From assembly GCA_023442635.1 (NCBI GenBank), contig JAEZYR010000114.1, positions 1 through 6,303 of the forward strand: a stretch of DNA of 6,303 nucleotides, written 5' to 3'. A program made the position numbers and the translations under genes. The notes under the pieces were generated by a model. That model searched no databases. It had not been told where the DNA came from and saw nothing but the letters and a program-made list of their open reading frames with translations. This document shows positions 1-6,303 of the stretch, one piece after another. Within the stretch, counting starts at the first letter, position 1; the number at the start of each line of letters is the position of its first letter. The stretch comes from Bacillota bacterium. GTDB taxonomy: Bacteria; Bacillota; Clostridia; Saccharofermentanales; Fastidiosipilaceae.

Positions 1-812
1 CCTTCGGCGCCCACAACGATATAGTGGTGCTTTCCAGCATTACGGCATTCCAGCAATCGTTTGAGGACATCTTTTTCGAAATCGTAAGAAACTTCTGGTA
101 TGAGAATCACTTCAGCGCCAGTTGCCATGCCTACATTTAGGGCAATGTATCCTGCGCTACGCCCCATAACTTCAATAACAGAGCAGCGCTCATGGCTCGT
201 GGCAGTATCGCGAACTTTGTCAATGGCTTCCATCGCGGTATTCATCGCTGTGTCATAGCCGATCGTATAGTCCGTGGCAGGAATATCATTGTCAATAGAT
301 GCTGGAATACAGATAACAGGAAGACCCTGGTGGGCGATATCACGAGCTCCCCTAAAAGAACCGTCACCACCAATAACGACTAAGACATCGATGCCGAAGA
401 CTCGACTCATGGAATAAGCCTTTTGGACGCCTTCGGGCGTATTGTAGGTAGCCGAACGCGCCGTCATAAGAAAAGTTCCGCCGCGCTGGAGCTTTTCGGA
501 AACAGAGCGGCTGTTCAGTTCCATGACATCGCCACGCCAAAGGCCATGAAAACCTCGGCGTACACCTAGCATCCTAAACCCATGGTTGAGACCCGCTCGA
601 ACCACTGCACGGATTGCAGCATTCATACCTGGCGCATCTCCTCCAGAAGTTAGCACGCCAATCGTTAAAGGGCGCTCGTCCTCCCCTGGTGTATCGTACT
701 GTCTTCCAGGAGCTCGCCCTTGCAAAACATCCTGCTCTTCGCTTCTTCGAGCCATCATGGCCTCGTCAGGGCTCGTATTTTCCATAGCTGCATTTGTTAA
801 ATTATCCGCCAT
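1..812 (-). CDS. pfkA: ATP-dependent 6-phosphofructokinase, 3' end cut off by window edge
   Basis: Cytoplasmic enzyme that phosphorylates fructose-6-phosphate to fructose-1,6-bisphosphate, the committed step of glycolysis. The 270 visible residues run from the start to just past the position of E. coli E222; roughly the last 100 residues are missing. Seen motifs: nucleotide loop IGVLTSGGDAPGMN (51-64), ATP-site arginine R119 in LMTAR, GGDGS (148-152), catalytic loop SIDND (172-176, D174 matching E. coli D127), and substrate arginines R209 and R218 in HER and MGR. The G of GGDGS (151) indicates ATP rather than pyrophosphate as donor. Oddities are a 46-residue polar, acidic N-terminal extension compared with E. 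coli PfkA, Ala-Ser in place of Gly-Thr before IDND, and Ser101 where E. coli has effector-site Arg54. The start is ATG with GGAGG six bases upstream, which supports the extension. It lies 58 bases after dnaE and probably has its own promoter. Confidence 0.96.
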   Translation of the reverse strand, partial: MADNLTNAAMENTSPDEAMMARRSEEQDVLQGRAPGRQYDTPGEDERPLTIGVLTSGGDAPGMNAAIRAVVRAGLNHGFRMLGVRRGFHGLWRGDVMELNSRSVSEKLQRGGTFLMTARSATYNTPEGVQKAYSMSRVFGIDVLVVIGGDGSFRGARDIAHQGLPVICIPASIDNDIPATDYTIGYDTAMNTAMEAIDKVRDTATSHERCSVIEVMGRSAGYIALNVGMATGAEVILIPEVSYDFEKDVLKRLLECRNAGKHHYIVVGAE

Positions 813-818
813 ATAAAG

Positions 819-823
819 CCTCC
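819..823 (-). promoter_or_regulatory. Shine-Dalgarno site of pfkA
   Basis: GGAGG on the minus strand, six bases before the ATG at 812. It is the only strong ribosome binding site at this gene's 5' end and fixes the start upstream of the non-conserved N-terminal extension, rather than at internal methionines 10, 19 or 20 of the reading frame. Confidence 0.85.
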
Positions 824-852
824 AGATAGCTCATTAAATCGTATTTGATGTC

Positions 853-858
853 ATTATA
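853..858 (-). promoter_or_regulatory. Likely -10 box of a pfkA promoter
   Basis: A perfect TATAAT reads on the minus strand in the 58-base gap between dnaE and pfkA. Initiation about seven bases downstream would give a leader of roughly 34 bases that includes the pfkA Shine-Dalgarno site. No good -35 hexamer lies 16 to 18 bases upstream (GGAAAA sits at 17, inside the dnaE end; TTGCTA sits too far, at 23), and TG directly abuts the box without the extended -10 spacing. The box is seen; promoter activity is inferred. Confidence 0.5.
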
Positions 859-870
859 CACGCCCTATGC

Positions 871-3800
871 TCAGCTTTTCCTAGCAAGCATCTCAAGAGC
901 ATCAAAACCATAACGCTCAGCCAAAACACCCAGAAGTGCTCCTTCAGCCTCGACATCACCTAAATAGTTTTCTCCATCTGGTGTGCGTAGATAAAAGGCA
1001 TAGTCTCCTGGAAAATAAGCGAGTGTGGCAAGTAAAATCCTCATACCTTCTGGTGACAACGGCTGTTCTCTTTTGAGGCAAAGCGCCATTTCTCTGGGGC
1101 GCACATAGGCGCCTGCGTTTTTCTCCCTCGCTCCAAAATAGGCCTCGTCTTTCCCCTCAAGATCCAGGCTCGCTTCTTGGGGAGATCCTCCTAACTGTTG
1201 GGTCTGTCTTGCTGGCAACTCGGAATCTCTGAGCTCCCATACTGTTTTCTTCTGGGAGGAGCCAAGTCGCTGACTACCCAAGGCTCTGAGCAAAGCTTGC
1301 CGATCTCGGGGTTCGCCCATATTCAACCACGTCTGGTGATCAACGGCTGGAAAGAGCTCATCAACAATGAGCTCTAGCGCCTCATCATTGCGTTGCTGCA
1401 GGCGCCCACTGATGAGTAACTTTGCTCCGCCCTGCAGCATAGTCTTGTTCTTTGCATAGGCATCAGGGAAAAGAATACAGCGGAAAGTTCCAGTCAGATC
1501 CTCAAATTCAACCTGAGCCATCGTCTGCTGTTTCTTGGTCTGCTGTGTTTTGCACTGTAATACAAGTCCCTGCATAAGCACACTTTGACCCGCTAGATAA
1601 GCCTTTCGCTTTTCAGCCGCCATATCAGCCGCCTCGCCTACCTCCCCGCCCTCATAATCCAGCGTAACTTCCGATTGTAGATCCTCAGCAGAGATGCAGC
1701 ACGTCGTATAGACGTCTTTGTAGGCATCGAGAGGATGCCCAGATATATACATGCCGAGCATCCTACGCTCGTCTTGTAACTTTTCTTCCAAGGAACTATC
1801 AGGTAATTCTGGGAGTTCCAAATCTTCTTGCAGCTCCTTGCCGAAAATGCCTAGCTCAAAAAAACTTAACTGCCCCTGTACATGTCTTTTTCGTTCTTTT
1901 TGAAAGCGATGAAACCAACTCTCAACAACAGCGAGCTTAGCTGTGCGCGTTCCTGGAAAAGAGTCTAAAGCCCCAACTCGGACAAGGGCTTCAATGAGCT
2001 TACGCGACAGACCTGCTATTTCCATACGCTCAATAAAATCGGCATAGCTCTCAAAGGCGCCTGCCTTTTCGCGTTCAGCTACCAGCTGTGAAGCAACGCT
2101 TTCACCCAGTCCACTGATCCCCATGAGGCCAAAGCGGATGGCCTGCCCTTCTGCCTTGAAGCGCACTTCAGAGACATTGACATCAGGGCGCAATAGCGGA
2201 ATATTCATCTGGCGCGTGACCCGAATGTAGTGATGCATTTTAGGTCCGCTTTCGCGTATGAAAGAGTTCAACATGGCAGCCATAAAAGGCACAGGGTAAT
2301 AGCGCTTCGCCCAGGCCGTTTGGTAGCTAACCACAGCATAGCAGGCCGCATGTGCCTTGTTGAAGGCATAGCCTGCAAAGGCGACCAGGTCGTTAAATAT
2401 CTTGCGGGCAACAGCTTCAGGGACACCTCTTTTGACGGCTCCATCAACTCTGTTGCCATGCTCTCCTTCGCCGCCATGGATAAACATTTCTCTGTAGCGC
2501 TCGAGCAAAGCTGGATTTTTGTCGGACATTGCGCGGCGAATATTATCGGCTTGTCCCATCGAAAAACCACCGAGGTCTCGGACAATCTGCATCACCTGCT
2601 CTTGGTAGACGATGCAACCATAAGTCACATTCAGGATTGGCTCCAAAAGAGGATGGTCATAGCGAATGGCTTCTGCATTGTGCCGACCCTCCACATAGCG
2701 CGGAATGCTTTCCATCGGGCCAGGGCGATAGAGTGAAATGCCAGCAATAATGTCTTCGAGCGACTCGGGAGCCAAGTCCTTCATGAAGCTTGTCATACCA
2801 GAAGACTCAAGCTGAAAAACACCTTCTGTATCGCCTCTGGCTATCAATTGAAAAACGTTAGGATCATCATAGTTGCTGACTTCAAAATCGATATCAGGGC
2901 CACCAGAAGCTCGAACCATTTCCTTGACATCTCGCAAAACGGTCAAAGTCCGCAAACCTAAGAAATCAAACTTGAGAAGACCCAGTTTGCCGACGGGCTT
3001 CTTGGCATACTGCACCACAACCTGCTCATCATTTTTGGCAAGCGGTGCCAACTCCATCAAACGCTCGCCCGCAATGATAACGCCAGCAGCATGGGTTGAG
3101 GCATGGCGGGGCATACCTTCGAGTTGGCGCCCTAGATCAATCAGTTGCCTGACACGAGGGGACTGCTCATAGCGTGCCTTGAGATCTGGATTTTGTGCCA
3201 AGGCCATATCCAGCGTCATATTGAGCGTGCGAGGAATCAGGTTAACAAGCTGAGCCACTTCGTCTAAAGGCCAATCCAGGACACGGCCGATATCATGTAA
3301 CACAGCTCTAGCACCAAAAGTTCCAAAAGTAATGACCTGTGCTACATGGTCTTGACCATAACGAGAGACGACATATTGAATGACCTCTGAGCGACGTTCG
3401 TAGCAAAAATCCACATCAAAGTCGGGCATGGAAACGCGCTCAGGATTGAGGAAACGTTCAAAAGCTAACTCATAGCGAATGGGGTCTAATTGGGTAATAC
3501 CAAGCGCCCAGGCCGCCAAAGAAGCTGCACCAGAGCCTCGCCCAGGTCCCACGACAATGCCCTGGCTGCGTGCATATCGAATAAAGTCGCCGACAATCAA
3601 GTAGTAATCGGCATAACCCATTTGGATGATGACATCCAACTCATATTGCAAGCGCTGCCAGTAGTCCTGCTGCAGCTCTTCTGCAATACCCAGATTTCGA
3701 ATTTTCTCTTCTAGCCCCTGCTGGCAAAGATCCCTCAAATAGTCAGCAGCTTGATGATAAGGTTCTGGCAAATCAAAACTTGGCAAGTGTAGCTGCCCAA

Positions 3801-4635
3801 AATCCAAGCAAGCATCCTGGCAGCGTTCAGCGATCCGAACCGTATTCTCCAAGGCTTCGGGGTGGCCTGGAAAAGCAGCTGCCATTTCTTCTGGCGACTG
3901 CAAATAAAAGCGCTCAGAGCCCATCTGCATGCGGTTCGGATCACTAAGTCTTTTTCCTGTTTGGATACAGAGCAGAACCTCATGCACTTGGGCATCGTCT
4001 GCCTTGAGATAGTGGGCATCAGCTGTGGCAACCAGCCCTAAGCCCGTCTCTTTTGCCAAGGCAAATAGTCTGTCATTGACTGCCTTTTGTTCGAGGAGAC
4101 CATTTGCTTGTACTTCCAGAAAGAAATTTTCATCACCAAAAATATGGCGATAGCGCGTCAGAGCTTGGTACAGCCAGGACTCATCCCTAGCCTGAATCGC
4201 CCTAGCCAGTTCACCACTCAAGCAAGCCGATAAAGCAATCAAACCCTCATGATGCTCAGCAAGCAAGTCATAATCAACACGCGGGCGGTAGTAAAAGCCT
4301 TCTGTCCAAGCCTTAGAAACAAGCTGATTGAGATTTCGAATGCCCGCCTTGCTTTCAGCAAGCAAAATCAAATGGTAGGGACGTCTGTCCTCAAGCTGAT
4401 CTCTTTGGTGTCTGCCACGTGGCGCTACATAGACTTCGCAGCCTATGATGGGCTGAACCCCAATCTTTTGGCAGTTCTGGACAAAATTCACCATGCCATA
4501 CATGACGCCGTGGTCGGTCAAGGCCACCGACGACATGCCCAGTTCTTGGACACGCGTCGGTAGCTGATCGAGCCTGATCGCACCGTCAAGCAAACTGTAT
4601 TCGCTATGTAGATGCAAATGACAAAATGCTGGCAT
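871..4635 (-). CDS. dnaE: DNA polymerase III alpha subunit, DnaE type
   Basis: Replicative C-family DNA polymerase, 1254 residues. Domains in order: PHP domain (about 1-210) with HLHLH, D17, TDH (40-42), E67, H88, C138 and DAH (206-208); palm and fingers with GPGRGSGA (363-370), PDFDVDF (404-410, catalytic D405 and D407) and KFDFLGL (third catalytic D557); FAGYAFNKAHAA (753-764); helix-hairpin-helix region (about 830-890); sliding-clamp motif QLSFF (922-926); OB fold (about 1015-1095); and a C-terminal domain (about 1180-1254). Against a recalled clostridial size of about 1150-1190 residues it is longer, mainly through an acidic insert near 990-1012 and a polar linker near 1100-1178. The ATG at 4635 is required because PHP ligands begin at residue 8; its ribosome binding site is weak (AGAG, four bases upstream). 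It follows pgcA by 73 bases. The reading frame is intact. Whether it is the main replicase or works beside PolC cannot be told here. Confidence 0.98.
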   Translation of the reverse strand: MPAFCHLHLHSEYSLLDGAIRLDQLPTRVQELGMSSVALTDHGVMYGMVNFVQNCQKIGVQPIIGCEVYVAPRGRHQRDQLEDRRPYHLILLAESKAGIRNLNQLVSKAWTEGFYYRPRVDYDLLAEHHEGLIALSACLSGELARAIQARDESWLYQALTRYRHIFGDENFFLEVQANGLLEQKAVNDRLFALAKETGLGLVATADAHYLKADDAQVHEVLLCIQTGKRLSDPNRMQMGSERFYLQSPEEMAAAFPGHPEALENTVRIAERCQDACLDFGQLHLPSFDLPEPYHQAADYLRDLCQQGLEEKIRNLGIAEELQQDYWQRLQYELDVIIQMGYADYYLIVGDFIRYARSQGIVVGPGRGSGAASLAAWALGITQLDPIRYELAFERFLNPERVSMPDFDVDFCYERRSEVIQYVVSRYGQDHVAQVITFGTFGARAVLHDIGRVLDWPLDEVAQLVNLIPRTLNMTLDMALAQNPDLKARYEQSPRVRQLIDLGRQLEGMPRHASTHAAGVIIAGERLMELAPLAKNDEQVVVQYAKKPVGKLGLLKFDFLGLRTLTVLRDVKEMVRASGGPDIDFEVSNYDDPNVFQLIARGDTEGVFQLESSGMTSFMKDLAPESLEDIIAGISLYRPGPMESIPRYVEGRHNAEAIRYDHPLLEPILNVTYGCIVYQEQVMQIVRDLGGFSMGQADNIRRAMSDKNPALLERYREMFIHGGEGEHGNRVDGAVKRGVPEAVARKIFNDLVAFAGYAFNKAHAACYAVVSYQTAWAKRYYPVPFMAAMLNSFIRESGPKMHHYIRVTRQMNIPLLRPDVNVSEVRFKAEGQAIRFGLMGISGLGESVASQLVAEREKAGAFESYADFIERMEIAGLSRKLIEALVRVGALDSFPGTRTAKLAVVESWFHRFQKERKRHVQGQLSFFELGIFGKELQEDLELPELPDSSLEEKLQDERRMLGMYISGHPLDAYKDVYTTCCISAEDLQSEVTLDYEGGEVGEAADMAAEKRKAYLAGQSVLMQGLVLQCKTQQTKKQQTMAQVEFEDLTGTFRCILFPDAYAKNKTMLQGGAKLLISGRLQQRNDEALELIVDELFPAVDHQTWLNMGEPRDRQALLRALGSQRLGSSQKKTVWELRDSELPARQTQQLGGSPQEASLDLEGKDEAYFGAREKNAGAYVRPREMALCLKREQPLSPEGMRILLATLAYFPGDYAFYLRTPDGENYLGDVEAEGALLGVLAERYGFDALEMLARKS

Positions 4636-4654
4636 ATTTCTCTATCTAAACCTA

Positions 4655-4672
4655 TTTCTTGCGTTTCTTGCG
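4655..4672 (-). repeat. Tandem 9-base repeat, two copies
   Basis: CGCAAGAAA occurs twice in immediate succession on the minus strand (4664-4672 and 4655-4663), in the gap between pgcA and dnaE. Read in the pgcA frame past its stop codon, it encodes the RKK units of a lysine/arginine-only stretch. The repeat is directly visible; no function can be assigned. Confidence 0.8.
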
Positions 4673-4708
4673 CTTTTTATTTTGCCGTCTAACTATGGGC
4701 AATCCCAA

Positions 4709-6303
4709 CTACGCTAGGTGCGGTTCTAGATGTTTTACAAACGCTGTACAGCGATCCTCGAGCTTCTTTTGGATAGCTGCCCGCTCTTGATCTTCCCCAT
4801 AGCAGCCAAAGTAGACTTTGATCTTGGGTTCTGTTCCTGATGGACGCACACAAATCCAGTCCAGGTCGCCTAATTCATAGAACAAGACATCTGAGGACGG
4901 CAGATCGAGCTGGCTCTGTGATGCTGAATCGAGGTGGTAAGCGACAGATTGCAGATAGTCTTTCACGCAAGTCACAGGGAAGCCTGGCAAGCCCTGAGCT
5001 GCTTCTTGTCGCAGATCAGCCATGCAGCGTTGAATTGCTTCGATACCCTCTTTGCCGCTACGCGAGATCGAAACCGTTTTTTCACAAGCAAAACCATAGC
5101 GTTTGTAGAGTTTTTCGAGTAAATCAGCTAGAGTCATACCCTGATCTTTAGCACTAGCTGCCATTTCGGCTAAAAGCATGGAGGCAACGACTGCATCTTT
5201 ATCGCGGACTGCTGTACCTGCTAAGTAGCCAAAGCTCTCTTCAAAGCCAAAGAGGAAACTGCTCTTACCTGTATCATCGAGCTGTTTGATTTTTTCACCA
5301 ATGTACTTGAAGCCCGTTAGTGTTTCATACAGATCCACGCCATAGGCAGCTGCTATGCGCCTTGCGAGTTTGGTGGAAACGATGGTCGTGACGCAGAAGG
5401 CCTTTTCTGGCAAGGTTTCTGTGCGCTTTTTCACTCCCAAAATGTAGTCCATGAGAAGCAAGCCAATTTGATTGCCAGTCAAGACTTGATACTGCCCATC
5501 GGGCAAACGGATGGCCGCCCCAGTGCGATCAGCATCAGGATCTGTCGCGATAATCAATTCTGCTTTCTCTTTTTCGGCTAATTGAATAGCTAATTCTAAA
5601 GCTGCTCTCTCTTCTGGGTTAGGTGACTTGACAGTCGAGAACTCTCCATCTGGCATTTCTTGTTCGGGTACAACGGATACTGCTTGAAAGCCAATGGTCT
5701 GAAGAATACGGCGAACAGGTTTATTACCGCATCCATGTAGCGGCGTATAAATAATCTTCATATCCGCTTGGCGCTTGATGACATCCCGATCGATTTGGAT
5801 GGTCTGCAGCATATCCATGTACTGGCGATCAATGTCTTCGCCTATGATTTCTAACAAACCTGCTTGGATAGCCTCTTCACGCTCCATCCAACGCAGTGTT
5901 CTAAGGTCCTCAATCTTGTTCATTTCCCGTAGAACGATGTCAGCAGCCTCAGGCGGCATCTGCCCTCCATCTTCACCATACGCCTTATAACCGTTATAGC
6001 TTTTGGGGTTGTGAGATGCCGTAATCATGACGCCACCCACACAATTCAGCGTTCTTAAAGCAAAGGAAAGCATGGGCGTGGGTCTGAGTTCGTCAAAAAG
6101 GTAGCAATGTATGCCATGCTGACAAAAAGCAAGTGCTGCAATCTCTGCAAAGCATGTAGAGCCAATTCTGGAATCATAGGAAATCACCACACCACGCTGG
6201 CGAGCTTCCTCCCCCAAACCGTCTATATATCGCGCAAAGCCTTCGGTCGCCCTGGCAATGGTGTATCGATTGATGCGGTTTGTACCTGCCCCCAGTAAGG
6301 CTC
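4709..6303 (-). CDS. pgcA: Alpha-phosphohexomutase (phosphoglucomutase/phosphomannomutase, PgcA type), 5' end cut off by window edge
   Basis: Interconverts glucose-1-phosphate and glucose-6-phosphate (possibly also mannose phosphates) in the cytoplasm through a phosphoserine, supplying UDP-glucose and cell-envelope sugar synthesis or feeding glycogen-derived sugar to glycolysis. Of the protein, 530 residues are visible; compared with Bacillus PgcA (about 580) roughly 50 to 60 N-terminal residues lie outside the window. The open frame runs to the right edge, with GAGTNRINRYTIARATEG among the first 21 visible residues, so no start is present. Motifs, numbered from the first complete codon: TASHNP (94-99, phosphoserine S96), magnesium loop DPDAD (254-258), sugar-specificity loop GFEESFG (352-358) and phosphate loop RPSGTEP (486-492). 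All four active-site elements look intact. The TAG stop is at the expected family end, but the frame stays open for 18 further codons with a basic tail. Glucose versus mannose preference cannot be settled from sequence. Confidence 0.96.
   Translation of the reverse strand, partial: ALLGAGTNRINRYTIARATEGFARYIDGLGEEARQRGVVISYDSRIGSTCFAEIAALAFCQHGIHCYLFDELRPTPMLSFALRTLNCVGGVMITASHNPKSYNGYKAYGEDGGQMPPEAADIVLREMNKIEDLRTLRWMEREEAIQAGLLEIIGEDIDRQYMDMLQTIQIDRDVIKRQADMKIIYTPLHGCGNKPVRRILQTIGFQAVSVVPEQEMPDGEFSTVKSPNPEERAALELAIQLAEKEKAELIIATDPDADRTGAAIRLPDGQYQVLTGNQIGLLLMDYILGVKKRTETLPEKAFCVTTIVSTKLARRIAAAYGVDLYETLTGFKYIGEKIKQLDDTGKSSFLFGFEESFGYLAGTAVRDKDAVVASMLLAEMAASAKDQGMTLADLLEKLYKRYGFACEKTVSISRSGKEGIEAIQRCMADLRQEAAQGLPGFPVTCVKDYLQSVAYHLDSASQSQLDLPSSDVLFYELGDLDWICVRPSGTEPKIKVYFGCYGEDQERAAIQKKLEDRCTAFVKHLEPHLA

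Noticed and set aside
192..816. Plus-strand open frames at 192-383 and 586-816
   Set aside because: Both lie opposite conserved PFK coding sequence and have no recognisable product or ribosome binding site.
2268..2585. Minus-strand open frame of 105 codons overlapping dnaE in another frame
   Set aside because: The dnaE frame here encodes conserved motifs including FAGYAFNKAHAA; the alternative frame has no recognisable features.
2230..2736. Plus-strand open frame of 168 codons antisense to dnaE
   Set aside because: It lies wholly inside the conserved polymerase core, its translation matches no family I know, and dnaE on the other strand is intact and motif-complete. It is a shadow frame.
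4674..4702. Possible dnaE promoter: TTGCCC, 17-base spacer, TAAAAA
   Set aside because: Each hexamer matches consensus at only four of six positions in an A-rich gap, which is expected by chance; there is nothing else in support.
4636..4708. Intrinsic terminator after pgcA
   Set aside because: The gap has A-rich runs on the minus strand but no GC-rich inverted repeat followed by a T tract.
6215..6217. TTG as the start of the hexomutase
   Set aside because: The frame continues upstream to the window edge and encodes the conserved GAGTNRINRYT segment, so this is an internal leucine codon and the true start is outside.
4840..6298. Plus-strand open frames of 62 to 103 codons opposite pgcA
   Set aside because: They overlap conserved mutase sequence on the other strand and have no family resemblance.

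Overview
The window holds three protein genes, all on the minus strand and tightly packed. In transcription order they are an alpha-phosphohexomutase of the PgcA type (5' end cut off by the right edge), a complete DNA polymerase III alpha subunit gene dnaE, and the first two thirds of a 6-phosphofructokinase gene pfkA (3' end cut off by the left edge). No RNA gene, mobile element, CRISPR array, integration site or intrinsic terminator was found, and no gene-free stretch exceeds 73 bases.

The proteins point to a Clostridia-like member of the Bacillota. DnaE carries the clostridial-looking FIHG...DGAVKRGV segment before the FAGYAFNKAHAA motif. PFK resembles clostridial ATP-PFKs through GGTFLMTARSATYNTPEG, and the hexomutase is of the Bacillus PgcA class. 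A dnaE-pfkA neighbourhood is common in that phylum. Base composition looks close to half G+C by eye. Genus cannot be named from this window.

Layout on the minus strand: pgcA (4709 to beyond 6303), a 73-base gap, dnaE (871-4635), a 58-base gap with a consensus TATAAT box and then a strong Shine-Dalgarno site, and pfkA (812 to beyond 1). The shared orientation and short gaps suggest one transcription unit, with an extra promoter likely at the dnaE-pfkA junction. Metabolically, pgcA interconverts glucose-1-phosphate and glucose-6-phosphate, and pfkA commits fructose-6-phosphate to glycolysis. dnaE is a replication gene lying between two central-carbon genes.

Most of the window is ordinary core genome and I see no new multi-gene system. 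Points worth a second look are: an in-frame, very basic 18-codon stretch directly after the pgcA stop codon; a 46-residue N-terminal extension on PFK backed by its ribosome binding site; substitutions at two PFK functional positions; a complete PHP metal-ligand set in DnaE, which suggests built-in proofreading; and an extra hydrophilic linker near the DnaE C-terminus.
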